From Ginsengibacter hankyongi (GTDB lineage: Bacteria > Bacteroidota > Bacteroidia > Chitinophagales > Chitinophagaceae): a stretch of 64,000 nucleotides of DNA. The position numbers and the translations under genes were made by a program. The notes beneath the pieces were generated by a model. The model did no database searches and was not told the origin of the DNA. It was given only the letters and a program-made list of their open reading frames with translations. Location of the stretch: assembly GCF_008710285.1 (NCBI RefSeq), contig NZ_VYQF01000001.1, positions 682,001 through 746,000 of the forward strand, in the 5' to 3' direction. This document shows, in pieces, positions 53,192-63,404 of the stretch; position 1 is the first letter of the stretch; each line of letters opens with the position of its first letter.

Positions 53192-54325
53192 TCACAGATT
53201 TCCACGCTCGGCCTGCTCTCTTTCAATGGCTTCAAAGAGCGCTTTAAAATTTCCTTTGCCAAAGCTTTGGGCACCCTTACGCTGAATAATCTCAAAAAAC
53301 AGTGTGGGTCGGTCTTCCACAGGTTTACTGAAAATCTGCAGAAGATATCCCTCATCGTCTTTATCTATTAAAATTCCCAATTCACTCAAAGGCTTAAGGT
53401 CTTCATCTATGTGTCCAACCCTGTCTAAAACCGTTGCATAATAACTGGCAGGAATTTTTAAAAATTCCACTCCCCTTCCCTTCAGTTTTGTAACCGTGTC
53501 AATGATGTTATTAGTAGCAATTGCAATATGCTGGCAACCTTCCCCATTGTAAAATTCCAGATATTCTTCTACCTGGCTTTTTTTCTTCCCTTCAGCGGGT
53601 TCATTAATAGGAAATTTCACATACCCATTACCGTTACTCATTACTTTACTCATCAATGCTGAATATTCTGTTGATATGTCTTTATCATCGAAGCTCAATA
53701 TATTTCTGAAACCCATAACCTCTTCGTAAAATTTCACCCACTTGTTCATTTGGTTCCAGCCGACATTTCCGACACAGTGATCCACATACAAAAGCCCGGT
53801 TTCTGATGGATTATAATCGGTTTCCCATTTCCTAAAACCCGGCATAAAGACACCGGAGTAATTTCTTCTTTCAATAAAAAGATGAACTGTTTCTCCATAG
53901 GTATAAATGCCGCTCATAACCACTTCACCATTTTCGTCCTTTAAAGTTGTCGGCTGAATGTAGCTTTTTCCACCACGTTGGGTGGTTTCTTCCCACGCGC
54001 TGGTTGCGTCTTCCACTTTTAATGCAAGAACTTTTACGCCATCGCCATGTTTATTAATATGATCAGCAATTTCATTATCCTTTCTAAGCGGGGTAGTTAA
54101 AATAAACGTGAGTTTGTTTTGCCGTATCACATAACTTGCCCTGTCTTTTAAACCCGTTTCAGGGCCGGCATAAGCAAGCGATTGAAAGCCAAAAGCTGTT
54201 TTATAATAATGCGCCGCCTGCTTTGCATTACCTACATAAAATTCCACATAATCTGTTCCAAGCAAAGGCAAAAAATCTTCTTCTTTTTTTTCCTTCTTTG
54301 ATATTGCTATCGCTGATGTTTCCAT
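53192..54325 (-). CDS. hpd: 4-hydroxyphenylpyruvate dioxygenase
   Basis: Fe(II) enzyme of 377 aa turning 4-hydroxyphenylpyruvate into homogentisate in tyrosine breakdown. The three iron ligands are visible: His in VDHCVGNV, His in CQHIAIATN and Glu in LFFEIIQRKGAQSFG. Two vicinal-oxygen-chelate domains are present. Other tyrosine-pathway genes are not in this window. A TAnnTTTG element lies 17 bases upstream. Confidence 0.96.
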   Translation of the reverse strand: METSAIAISKKEKKEEDFLPLLGTDYVEFYVGNAKQAAHYYKTAFGFQSLAYAGPETGLKDRASYVIRQNKLTFILTTPLRKDNEIADHINKHGDGVKVLALKVEDATSAWEETTQRGGKSYIQPTTLKDENGEVVMSGIYTYGETVHLFIERRNYSGVFMPGFRKWETDYNPSETGLLYVDHCVGNVGWNQMNKWVKFYEEVMGFRNILSFDDKDISTEYSALMSKVMSNGNGYVKFPINEPAEGKKKSQVEEYLEFYNGEGCQHIAIATNNIIDTVTKLKGRGVEFLKIPASYYATVLDRVGHIDEDLKPLSELGILIDKDDEGYLLQIFSKPVEDRPTLFFEIIQRKGAQSFGKGNFKALFEAIEREQAERGNL

Positions 54326-54341
54326 GTAATTTTAATTTGCA

Positions 54342-54349
54342 CAAAGATA
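54342..54349 (-). promoter_or_regulatory. Predicted -7 element for hpd
   Basis: TATCTTTG on the minus strand, 17 bases before the hpd start. Confidence 0.45.
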
Positions 54350-54488
54350 AAAAATTAAAGAGCATCCTTACCCAATAGTTCGTGTTGACATTTTGAGAAT
54401 TCTATAATCTATTTCACAATTTGCTTCATATCAAATGAGATTTTAATATTTGTAAATCGGGAACATTTATCTTGCAGAAAATTTTTAA

Positions 54489-55610
54489 ATGAAGATTGGC
54501 ATATTAGGCGGTGGGCAATTAGGAAAAATGTTGTTGCAGGCGGGAGCTAATTATCCTGTGGAAACTTATGTAATGGAAAACGACGCAGAATGCCCGGCTG
54601 CGCATCTTTGTCATCATTTTACAAAGGGCGACATAACTAATTATGATGATGTTTATAATTTCGGCAAACATCTGGATGCAGTAACGATAGAAATAGAATC
54701 GGTGAATGTTGATGCACTTCAAAAACTGGAATCAGAGGGAATTAAAGTTTACCCCAGGCCATCTGCATTGGCAACCATTAAAAATAAGATTCTTCAAAAG
54801 CAATTCTATTCGTCCATAAATGTTCCTTCTTCTTCTTTTATAATCACTCAAAATAAAAATGAATTAAAATACCACATAAGCTTTTTGCCGGCGGTTCACA
54901 AAATTGGTATGGGTGGTTATGATGGACGGGGTGTGGTGGTTATTAATAATGAAAAGCAAATTGAGAATGGATTTGATGCACCTGCGGTATTAGAGAAACT
55001 GATGGATATTAAAAAAGAAATCGCTTTAATTGTTGCAGTAAATGAAGCAGGCGAAACCGCGTTATATCCCCCGGTTGAAATGATTTTTAATAAAGATTTT
55101 AATTTGTTACAATACCAGCTGAGCCCTGCTGCAATAAATGAAAAAACATTATGGAAAGCAGAAGCGATAGCACTAACAGTTGTAAAAAACTTTAATAGCC
55201 CGGGCCTGTTTGCAGTTGAAATGTTTATTGACATGGCGGACAATGTTTGGGTAAATGAAACCGCACCGAGGGTTCATAACAGCGGGCATCATACGATTGA
55301 AGGAAATTATTGCTCACAGTTTGATATGTTATGGAGAATTATGCTTAATTATCCATTAGGAAACACGGGCCATATTATGACTTCAGCAATGGTAAACCTG
55401 ATAGGGGAAGAAAACTGTGCCGGTAAGGTAAAATATGAGGGACTGCCAGATTTATTAAAGATTGAAAATGTATTTGTTCATATCTACGGTAAGAAGGATA
55501 CAAAGCCCGGAAGAAAAATGGGACATGTAACCATATTAAGCAATGAAAGACAGGAACTTATACATACGGCCAATAAAATAAAACATATATTGAAAGTAAT
55601 TGCAGAATAA
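54489..55610 (+). CDS. purK: N5-carboxyaminoimidazole ribonucleotide synthase
   Basis: ATP-grasp enzyme of 373 aa making N5-CAIR from AIR, bicarbonate and ATP in purine synthesis. The start MKIGILGGGQLGKMLLQAG is diagnostic; the ATP-grasp part has HKIGMGGYDGRGVVVI, and the metal site lies in VNETAPRVHNSGHHT. Its partner purE is 5.6 kb downstream on the same strand, with an RND efflux operon between them. Confidence 0.96.
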   Translation: MKIGILGGGQLGKMLLQAGANYPVETYVMENDAECPAAHLCHHFTKGDITNYDDVYNFGKHLDAVTIEIESVNVDALQKLESEGIKVYPRPSALATIKNKILQKQFYSSINVPSSSFIITQNKNELKYHISFLPAVHKIGMGGYDGRGVVVINNEKQIENGFDAPAVLEKLMDIKKEIALIVAVNEAGETALYPPVEMIFNKDFNLLQYQLSPAAINEKTLWKAEAIALTVVKNFNSPGLFAVEMFIDMADNVWVNETAPRVHNSGHHTIEGNYCSQFDMLWRIMLNYPLGNTGHIMTSAMVNLIGEENCAGKVKYEGLPDLLKIENVFVHIYGKKDTKPGRKMGHVTILSNERQELIHTANKIKHILKVIAE

Positions 55611-55685
55611 TGTTTATTAAGCGAAGGTTTTGTAATTTTTCGGCGTCTTATTCATCATCTATACAAAAAATCAGAAATCTACCTA

Positions 55686-56753
55686 ATGAAATTGAAGTAC
55701 TGGAAACTCCTGGCAGGGATTCTTTTTTTATTTTACATCTCCTCTTGCAGCAATAAATCAAACGACCAGTCAGATCTTCCCAAAAATATAAAAAGGCCGG
55801 GAGCAAATGCGTCATTGGCAGTTGAAGGATATGTTGTAACACCCTCCGTACTAAATTCTAAGATTGATGTGGCAGGAACCTTATTACCTTTTGAAGAAAC
55901 AGAAATTCATCCCGAAGTTGCGGGAAAAGTTGTGATGCTTTCCATTAAAGAAGGCAGCGTAGTAAAAAGGGGGACATTACTGGCCAGGCTTTTTGATGGC
56001 GACCTGCGGGCACAGCTCCATAAATTAGCGGTGCAACTGGAAGTTGCTGATAAAACACAAGCGCGCCAGGATGAATTATTAAAAATAGGAGGTATCAGCC
56101 AGGCGGATTATGATTTAAGTGTACTTAGCGTAAGTAGCATAAAAGCCGATATGCAGGTGCTCCAGGCATCTATCGATAAGACAATGATTCGTGCACCTTT
56201 TGACGGGAAGATCGGTTTTAAAAATATAAGCATAGGGGCCTACGTAACCCCGGCCACTATTGTGACCACTATCCGCCAGATTAATAAATTAAAACTGGAA
56301 TTCTCTGTCCCTGAAAAATACACCTCAAAAATAGCGCTGGGCCGTATAGTAAATTTCAGTACAGAATCTTCAGGAAAGAAATACGACGCTAAAATTGTTG
56401 CTACAGAATCAGGCATAACAGAAGAGAACCGTAGCCTGAAAGTACATGCTGTAGTGGAAAATGTTGACAATAACATAACATCCGGATCATTTGCAAAAGT
56501 AAATTTTGATATGGGTGATGATAATAACGCAATCATGATTCCTACTGAAGCGATCATTCCTCAGGCAAGAGATAAAAAAGTTATCGTGTATCATAATGGC
56601 GTAGCTGGTTTCAATACTGTAACCACCGGCGTACGGGATTCGGCTAGGGTTGAAATCTTAAAGGGCATTAATATTGGGGATACAGTAATTACAACCGGGC
56701 TATTAAACATTAAACCAGGAAGTAAAATCAGTATTTCATCTTTAAAAAAGTAA
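55686..56753 (+). CDS. RND efflux periplasmic adaptor (lipoprotein)
   Basis: Membrane-fusion protein of 355 aa. The signal ends at a lipobox (FYISSCSN), so it is probably anchored as a lipoprotein. It has split lipoyl motifs (EIHPEVAGKVVMLSIKEGSVVKRG and APFDGKIGFKNISIGAYV), a short alpha-hairpin, and beta-barrel and membrane-proximal domains (ATESGITEENRSLKVHA, MIPTEAIIPQ). It links the RND pump to the TolC-like channel encoded downstream. The pump gene begins 7 bp after its stop. Confidence 0.93.
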   Translation: MKLKYWKLLAGILFLFYISSCSNKSNDQSDLPKNIKRPGANASLAVEGYVVTPSVLNSKIDVAGTLLPFEETEIHPEVAGKVVMLSIKEGSVVKRGTLLARLFDGDLRAQLHKLAVQLEVADKTQARQDELLKIGGISQADYDLSVLSVSSIKADMQVLQASIDKTMIRAPFDGKIGFKNISIGAYVTPATIVTTIRQINKLKLEFSVPEKYTSKIALGRIVNFSTESSGKKYDAKIVATESGITEENRSLKVHAVVENVDNNITSGSFAKVNFDMGDDNNAIMIPTEAIIPQARDKKVIVYHNGVAGFNTVTTGVRDSARVEILKGINIGDTVITTGLLNIKPGSKISISSLKK

Positions 56754-56760
56754 CGTACAA

Positions 56761-59700
56761 GTGAATATATCTCATACCAGTTTACGTCGTCCTGTTTTTG
56801 CCATTGTAATGAACCTGGTAATTGTTTTATTTGGCGTAATAGGATTTAAATTTTTAGGCGTAAGAGATTATCCGGCTATTGACCCGCCTAATATTTCGGT
56901 ACGTACCTCCTATGCCGGTGCTAACTCCGACATTATTGAATCGCAGATAACAGAACCCCTGGAAAAGGCCATCAATGGTATTGCCGGGGTAAAAAATATA
57001 ACTTCTTCAAGCAGCGAAGGAAACAGCAGCATTAACGTAGAATTTGAATTGGGCGTTGATCTCGAAACTGCGGCTAACGATGTACGTGATAAAGTGTCAC
57101 AGGCAACGCGACAACTGCCCCAGGATATAGATGCACCTCCCGTTATTTCCAAAGCAGATGCTAATGCGCAGCCCATAATTGCAGTTACTGTACAAAGTAC
57201 CAAACGTAATCTTCTTGAAGTAACCGAATATGCCGAAAATAATATTGTTGAGCGCATACAAACCATTCCGGGTGTAAGTTCAGTGTCTGTGTGGGGCGAA
57301 AAAAGATATGCTATGCGTCTTTGGTTTAAGCCCGATAAATTAAATGCTTACGGACTTACAACAGATGATGTGCAACAAGCCCTGCTTACTCAAAGTGTAG
57401 AGCTTCCCGCAGGGAAAATTTATGGAAACACTACTGAACTCTCTGTAAGAACCTTCGGAAAATTAAATACTGAAGATCAATTTAATAATCTTGTTATAAA
57501 AAATATAGGTGGCGTAAACGTAAAATTGAGCGATGTTGCTGATGTGGTTTTAGGCCCCGAGGACGAGGAATCAGGCTTAAAGGAAAGTGAGGTTCCAATG
57601 ATAATGCTGGCAATAATTCCACAACCCGGCGCTAACTATGTTTCTATTTCCAATGAGTTTTATAAAAGATTAGCCAATATTAAAAAGGAGCTTCCACCGG
57701 ATTTTAAACTTGATATCGGGATGGATCAAACTGTGTTTATCAAGCGCTCTATTTCCGAAGTAAAAGAAACACTTTTTATAGCGTTAGGCCTGGTAATTCT
57801 CATCATTTATTTATTTTTCCGCGATTGGATCATAGCCCTTCGCCCTCTGCTCGATATTCCGGTTTCTTTGATAGGAGCTTTCTTTATAATGTATCTTTTT
57901 GGCTTTACTATAAACGTGCTTACACTTCTTGCTGTTGTATTGGCAACGGGCCTTGTAGTGGATGACGGAATAGTGGTCACTGAAAATATTTTCAAAAAAA
58001 TTGAACGGGGTATGAACAAATACCAGGCGGCAAGAGAAGGTTCGAAAGAAATATATTTTGCCGTTATTTCTACCTCTATCACGCTCGCCATAGTTTTTTT
58101 ACCCATTATATTTTTACAAGGTTTTGTTGGAAGGCTTTTCCGCGAATTCGGGATTGTTGTTGCGGGTGCCGTACTCATCTCAGCTTTTGTATCACTAACG
58201 CTAACGCCTGTACTCAATGTAAAACTTACCAGGAAAAAAATAGGTCATTCATGGTTTTATAAAAAAACGGAACCGTTTTTTAATGCGATGGAAAATGGCT
58301 ACAAGAGAAACCTGGCATCTTTTATGAAAGTTAAGTGGATCGCTTTAATACTGGTTGGAATATGTTTTAGCATCATCTGGGTTATTTTTTCGAATATCCC
58401 ATCCGAGCTTGCACCGTTAGAAGACCGCAATCAATTCAGAGTGGGAGTTACGGCGCCTGAAGGAACTTCTTATGATTATATGGATTCGTATATGGACAGC
58501 CTTACTCAAATGATCACTGATTCAGTTCCAGAAAAAACAAAAATGATAAGCCTTACCGCTCCCGGCTTTGGAGGTGGTGCGGTAAACAGCGGCTTCATCA
58601 GGGTAATGCTTACTGACCCGAAAGACCGCACCCGGTCTCAGCAACAGATAGTTGACATGGTGAACCGGGATATGAAAAAGTTTCCACAGGGTAAGGCTTA
58701 TGCAACACAGGAACAAACAATTTCGGTAGATCGTCGCGGAGGCCCCCCGATACAGTTTGTAATTCAAAATAATGATTTTGATAAAATAAAAAGTGTGCTT
58801 CCCGAATTTTTGAATGAAGTAAATAAAAGCCCCGTATTTGAAGGAGCAGATGTTGATCTCAAATTTAATAAGCCCGAACTGCGTGTTAATATTGACAGAT
58901 TACGGGCAAGTGAATTAGGGGTAAATGTGGATAATATTTCGCAAGCCCTCGAACTTGCTTATAGCGACAGAAGACTCGGGTATTTTTTAAAATCAGGAAA
59001 GCAGTATGAAGTATTAGGACAGGTAGATCGCAGCGACAGAGACGATCCAAACGACCTAAGTAAGATTATGGTGAAAAACAGCCGCGGCGAAAATATAAGG
59101 CTTGATAACTTAGTAGCTACGACGGAGGCTTCTGCCCCGCCGACCATTTATCATTTCAACAGGTATAAATCGGCAACTATCTCAGCGGGTCTTACTTCCG
59201 GCCACACTGTTGGCGACGGTATAAAAGAGATGCAAAGAATCTCAAAAAAATTATTGGACGAATCCTTTACAACTGCGCTCAGCGGAACGTCAAGAGATTA
59301 TGCTGAAAGCTCGGGTAATACGTTATTTGCGTTTGTGCTGGCGTTAGTATTGATATACCTTGTTCTCTCGGCACAATTTGAAAGTTTTATAGATCCTTTT
59401 ATCATTATGATTACAGTTCCGCTGGCATTGGCGGGGGCCTTGTTATCTCTTTGGATATTCGGGCAAACATTTAATATTTTTTCTCAAATAGGCATGATTA
59501 TGCTTATAGGGTTGGTTACTAAAAATGGAATATTGATTGTAGAATTTGCCAATCAAAAAAGAAAGGCAGGCATGGGTAAAGTTGAAGCAGTTATTGAATC
59601 AGCATTCTCAAGGTTACGGCCTATTTTAATGACGAGCCTTGCCATGTCTTTGGGGGCCCTGCCACTGGCGCTTTCAATTGGCGATGCCTCTACCAGCCGT

Positions 59701-59826
59701 ATACCGTTAGGTGTGGTAATTGTAGGTGGTATTCTATTTTCTTTGATACTTACCTTATTTGTTGTGCCGGCTATGTATGCTTTTCTTTCATCAAAAAAAA
59801 CACCGATACATGAGGCGCTTTCGTAA
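56761..59826 (+). CDS. RND-family multidrug efflux pump (HAE1/AcrB-like)
   Basis: Inner-membrane proton-driven pump of 1021 aa with twelve predicted helices and two large periplasmic loops. It begins with GTG: NISHTSLRRPVFAIVMNLVIV. The proton-relay aspartates lie in helix 4 (ATGLVVDDGIVVTENIF), and helix 10-12 segments include IGMIMLIGLVTKNGILIVEF and RPILMTSLAMSLGALP. It overlaps the start of the TolC-like gene by 17 bases. Substrates are unknown. Confidence 0.95.
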   Translation: MNISHTSLRRPVFAIVMNLVIVLFGVIGFKFLGVRDYPAIDPPNISVRTSYAGANSDIIESQITEPLEKAINGIAGVKNITSSSSEGNSSINVEFELGVDLETAANDVRDKVSQATRQLPQDIDAPPVISKADANAQPIIAVTVQSTKRNLLEVTEYAENNIVERIQTIPGVSSVSVWGEKRYAMRLWFKPDKLNAYGLTTDDVQQALLTQSVELPAGKIYGNTTELSVRTFGKLNTEDQFNNLVIKNIGGVNVKLSDVADVVLGPEDEESGLKESEVPMIMLAIIPQPGANYVSISNEFYKRLANIKKELPPDFKLDIGMDQTVFIKRSISEVKETLFIALGLVILIIYLFFRDWIIALRPLLDIPVSLIGAFFIMYLFGFTINVLTLLAVVLATGLVVDDGIVVTENIFKKIERGMNKYQAAREGSKEIYFAVISTSITLAIVFLPIIFLQGFVGRLFREFGIVVAGAVLISAFVSLTLTPVLNVKLTRKKIGHSWFYKKTEPFFNAMENGYKRNLASFMKVKWIALILVGICFSIIWVIFSNIPSELAPLEDRNQFRVGVTAPEGTSYDYMDSYMDSLTQMITDSVPEKTKMISLTAPGFGGGAVNSGFIRVMLTDPKDRTRSQQQIVDMVNRDMKKFPQGKAYATQEQTISVDRRGGPPIQFVIQNNDFDKIKSVLPEFLNEVNKSPVFEGADVDLKFNKPELRVNIDRLRASELGVNVDNISQALELAYSDRRLGYFLKSGKQYEVLGQVDRSDRDDPNDLSKIMVKNSRGENIRLDNLVATTEASAPPTIYHFNRYKSATISAGLTSGHTVGDGIKEMQRISKKLLDESFTTALSGTSRDYAESSGNTLFAFVLALVLIYLVLSAQFESFIDPFIIMITVPLALAGALLSLWIFGQTFNIFSQIGMIMLIGLVTKNGILIVEFANQKRKAGMGKVEAVIESAFSRLRPILMTSLAMSLGALPLALSIGDASTSRIPLGVVIVGGILFSLILTLFVVPAMYAFLSSKKTPIHEALS

Positions 59827-61132
59827 AATATTTCTTTTAATTTTTATACAGTTCTTTGTTTTTCATTATCATCTTTTCGCACAGGATAGTTTATTAACTG
59901 CAGATGAAGCGGTGAAATATGCCATTCAACATAATTTCGGAATTACAATTAGTAAAAATGAAATTGATATTGGGAAAATAAATAACAACTGGGCAAACGC
60001 AGGCGCCGTGCCACTTGTAAACGCTACAGCTAATAAAGTAGTTGGAGTAAATAATCTCCAGCAAAAATTAAACAATGGAACCGTAATTACTAAAAACGGT
60101 AATACCACTCAAAATTTCAATGCGGGTTTAGCTGTAAACTGGACAGTATTTGATGGGCTTAAAATGTTTGCAACAAAAAGAAGACTCGAAGAGTTGGAAA
60201 GAAACGGGGAATATGCTTTCAAGAAAAATTTAAATGAAACCGTTTATAATGTTATTTCCTCTTATTATAATGTTGTTACAATTAATGAACAAATAAAATC
60301 AACCCTTGAACAAATAACATTATACCGCGACCGCAACGATCTTGCGCAACGCAGGTTGGAAATAGGAACTGGCGCAAAATATGAAGTACTGGAAGCACAG
60401 GTTGATTTGAATGAACAATATTCCCTCCTGTTATCATTGCAAAATTCATTGGCATTAGCTAAGACGTCATTGAATAACCTGATGGGAAAGATCCCTGACA
60501 CCTCTTACAATGTTGTTGATACAATTACAGTAAACGAATTACCAACTATTGAAAATGCTCAAACTAAAATTGCAAAGCAAAATCCGGATATCCTTTTAGC
60601 CAACAGTGATCTTACCATTTTATTTGAAACCAAAAAAGAAATTAATGCAGAAAGGCTGCCGGTAGTAACCCTGAATGGTTTCTATAATTTTGCCCGAAAT
60701 AAAAATGGCGCAGGTTTTACTTTACTTAACCAAACATACGGGCCTTCGGGCTCAGTTGGTGTAGCGTTGCCATTATTTAGGGGTAGTGTTGTAAAAAAGC
60801 AACTAGCCGTTACCGATATACAAATAAAAAACCAGCAAATTACGCAGGCGCAAATAAAAAATAACATTGAAACCTTGTTGAGAAATGCCTATATAAATTA
60901 TAATAACTCATTAAAGCTGGTTGACCTTGAAAAGAGCAACCTCGTATTAGCAACAGAGAATATTTATATTGCCAACGAGCGTTACAAAAAATTAAACATT
61001 ACTTCTGTAGAACTTCGTCAAATACAGATAAGTTACAGCGATGCCAAGAACAGGTTGTACAATGCATTGAACCAGGCAAAGCTGGCAGAAGCACAGGTTG
61101 CTTTACTTACGGGAGATATTGCCAATCTTTAA
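59810..61132 (+). CDS. TolC-family outer-membrane efflux channel
   Basis: Outer-membrane factor of 440 aa. The chosen ATG (59810, inside the pump's 3' end) starts a clean signal peptide ending LFAQ; the longer open frame only adds pump-overlapping codons. Two OEP repeats with long coiled helices are visible ([41 protein letters not shown]-like region near 190; [20 protein letters not shown]). It completes a three-part RND exporter. Confidence 0.92.
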   Translation: MRRFRKIFLLIFIQFFVFHYHLFAQDSLLTADEAVKYAIQHNFGITISKNEIDIGKINNNWANAGAVPLVNATANKVVGVNNLQQKLNNGTVITKNGNTTQNFNAGLAVNWTVFDGLKMFATKRRLEELERNGEYAFKKNLNETVYNVISSYYNVVTINEQIKSTLEQITLYRDRNDLAQRRLEIGTGAKYEVLEAQVDLNEQYSLLLSLQNSLALAKTSLNNLMGKIPDTSYNVVDTITVNELPTIENAQTKIAKQNPDILLANSDLTILFETKKEINAERLPVVTLNGFYNFARNKNGAGFTLLNQTYGPSGSVGVALPLFRGSVVKKQLAVTDIQIKNQQITQAQIKNNIETLLRNAYINYNNSLKLVDLEKSNLVLATENIYIANERYKKLNITSVELRQIQISYSDAKNRLYNALNQAKLAEAQVALLTGDIANL

Positions 61133-61167
61133 GAGAACACTATCTTTATTCTTTTAAATATATACTG

Positions 61168-61668
61168 ATGGCAATAAAAAAAAACGCTTTAGTGGGAATT
61201 ATAATGGGCAGCGACAGTGATTTAAAAGTTATGGAAGCTGCTGCTGAAATATTAAAAAAGTTTGAGGTTGCATTTGAACTTACGATTGTTTCAGCACATC
61301 GTACACCAATGCGAATGGTTGACTATGCTGCATCTGCCCATAGTAAAGGTTTAAAAGTAATTATTGCCGGCGCCGGAGGCGCCGCACACTTACCAGGAAT
61401 GGTTGCTTCAATTACCACATTACCTGTAATTGGTGTTCCTATAAAATCTTCCAATTCTATTGATGGATGGGATTCTGTTCTTTCTATTTTACAAATGCCT
61501 AACGGTGTTCCTGTGGCAACCGTAGCCTTAAACGCTGCAAAAAACGCAGGAATATTAGCTGTTGAAATTTTAGCAACTGCCGACGCTGCTCTTACCCAGA
61601 AGCTTGTTGATTTTAAAAATGAAATGAAAGAAGAAGTGGAAAGAAAGGCAGAGAAGATTGAAAAATAA
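61168..61668 (+). CDS. purE: N5-carboxyaminoimidazole ribonucleotide mutase
   Basis: Class I PurE of 166 aa converting N5-CAIR to CAIR. The N-terminal [27 protein letters not shown] and [15 protein letters not shown] segments form the active site, and GVPIKSS and [12 protein letters not shown] are conserved. It is 35 bp after the TolC-like gene and may be co-transcribed with it. Convergent with bshC, 6 bp apart. Confidence 0.97.
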   Translation: MAIKKNALVGIIMGSDSDLKVMEAAAEILKKFEVAFELTIVSAHRTPMRMVDYAASAHSKGLKVIIAGAGGAAHLPGMVASITTLPVIGVPIKSSNSIDGWDSVLSILQMPNGVPVATVALNAAKNAGILAVEILATADAALTQKLVDFKNEMKEEVERKAEKIEK

Positions 61669-61674
61669 TTGGAG

Positions 61675-63279
61675 TTAATTCTCCTCGATAATACAAAACT
61701 CCTGTTCCAGTGTTAATGAATTTTCGTAAAGTATTTTAAAAAAGTCATCCCCCAATCTTGCATAATACAGCATAAAATTTTCTATACGTTCCTGTAAATT
61801 CCCTTGCGGAAATAAAACAGAAAATATTTTAGACAATTGATTTTTTTGATCTTCAAACTTTCTCTTTTCTGCACGAAACATTTTCTTTTCTAATGCTGAT
61901 AATTTCTTTAGGGATTTCGTTTCAAGCGCTTCGGCATGTTGCTCCAGTGTAACATCAATTTCTTTTACCAGTTTTTTTATTGAATAATATGCTTGTTGCA
62001 TTTGGAATTTTTCTTCATCCAGTTTCAACCGGTGATTAGTTTGCCTTGTTACAATTTCATTTACTACTCCTTCTTCTCCCTTAAACAAATCAGGCGAAAG
62101 CAAGTCTAATTTCACCATGTGCTGATGATATCTTTTTTCAATAATCAGGAAAGAATTTCTAACAATCAATAATGGAAATGGAACTTTATAATATTGAAAC
62201 AGATCTTTCAGTTCGAGCCAGTAAGCAATTTCACCGCCTCCGCCAATGAAGGCAATGTTTGGCAACATCATTTCCTGGAAGAGTCCTCTTAAAATTACAT
62301 TAGGGCTAAACCGTTCAGGATGATTCTTTAATTCATTTTTTAATTCATCTTTTGTAAAAAAAAGTTTGGTATCATGAACAAGGTAATGGTCTTCCACCTG
62401 CACAATCCGGTTTCGTATATCATCTTTTAAATAAAATAAATTGATCTCCCGTGGATGCGCCTGCACTTTATATTTCTGTGATAATTTTTCCGAAGTTTTG
62501 CTTACAATATTTGAAGACATATTTTCAAAAATGTCTTCTTCAAAAATGGCAGACATTTCATTTTTTAATGAAGCGTTATCCGGTAAAAAAACAATAAGCC
62601 CATAATTTTTAAAAAGTTCATGAACCAGTAGAAAAGTTGATTGCTGTATTGTTGAATCTTTTTGAAAACATTTTTTTAGCAATTCAATTATCTTTTTGCC
62701 ATGTTCTTCAACAGACAATCGCCCTTCAAGTTCATTCATTAGTAGTAATAAACTATCATCCACTTTCATTCTTCCTACAGCGCCAGTTTGCATAGTGTTC
62801 CACACATATTTCTTTCCATCAACGACGACATGATTTAGTTCTTCCAAATCTGCATCTTCACTGCCCATAAAAAAAACAGGAACAAAATTATATTGTGGTA
62901 ACTGCTTTTTTAAATCATCAGCAAGCTTTATGGTATGAAGAATTTTATAAATGAAATATAAATGCCCCGTAAAAATATTGGGTTGATGCGCAGTGCAAAC
63001 AGTGAATGTATTTTCATTGGAAAGTGCATCAATATTAGCTTCTACTTTGTCGCTGTCGCCTATATTTTTATATTGAAGTTGTAACTGCTCAACTAATAAT
63101 TTCCTGTTGGTATTGAAATTCCTTCTTTCATTAATAGAATCGGTGATTCCATTAATATTTAATTCATGTTCGTAAAAATCTTTTAAATCATTTGCCCCGG
63201 CAACATAATCCAAAATAATTTTTGCAAATTTTCCTGTTGCTGAATAAGGTATGTATTGAGATTGAAATGCCTGGCTCAT
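61675..63279 (-). CDS. bshC: Bacillithiol biosynthesis cysteine-adding enzyme
   Basis: Protein of 534 aa matching BshC in length and motifs: TVCTAHQPNIFTGHLYFIYK, PVFFMGSEDADLEELNHV and LPNIAFIGGGGEIAYWLELK. BshC adds cysteine to GlcN-malate in bacillithiol synthesis. The C-terminal half has the long coiled coil seen in the family. BshA and BshB are not in this window. A TAnnTTTG element (63325-63332) lies about 46 bases upstream. Confidence 0.94.
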   Translation of the reverse strand: MSQAFQSQYIPYSATGKFAKIILDYVAGANDLKDFYEHELNINGITDSINERRNFNTNRKLLVEQLQLQYKNIGDSDKVEANIDALSNENTFTVCTAHQPNIFTGHLYFIYKILHTIKLADDLKKQLPQYNFVPVFFMGSEDADLEELNHVVVDGKKYVWNTMQTGAVGRMKVDDSLLLLMNELEGRLSVEEHGKKIIELLKKCFQKDSTIQQSTFLLVHELFKNYGLIVFLPDNASLKNEMSAIFEEDIFENMSSNIVSKTSEKLSQKYKVQAHPREINLFYLKDDIRNRIVQVEDHYLVHDTKLFFTKDELKNELKNHPERFSPNVILRGLFQEMMLPNIAFIGGGGEIAYWLELKDLFQYYKVPFPLLIVRNSFLIIEKRYHQHMVKLDLLSPDLFKGEEGVVNEIVTRQTNHRLKLDEEKFQMQQAYYSIKKLVKEIDVTLEQHAEALETKSLKKLSALEKKMFRAEKRKFEDQKNQLSKIFSVLFPQGNLQERIENFMLYYARLGDDFFKILYENSLTLEQEFCIIEEN

Positions 63280-63324
63280 CTATACTTTTTAATTGCTTTT
63301 GTAACGCAGTTATTTTTTGAGAAG

Positions 63325-63332
63325 CAAAGATA
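63325..63332 (-). promoter_or_regulatory. Predicted -7 element for bshC
   Basis: TATCTTTG on the minus strand, 46 bases before the bshC start. Confidence 0.4.
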
Positions 63333-63377
63333 TAGGGAAAAAATTGAGGGAAGACTTGGTAGTGTATTAGAAGGGAC

Positions 63378-63385
63378 TAAATTTG
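63378..63385 (+). promoter_or_regulatory. Predicted -7 element for the SRPBCC gene
   Basis: TAAATTTG on the plus strand, 19 bases before the ATG, with a TTG at 63356-63358 at 19-bp spacing that could be the -33 element. Confidence 0.5.
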
Positions 63386-63404
63386 AAAAATATCTAAAGT
63401 TGTT

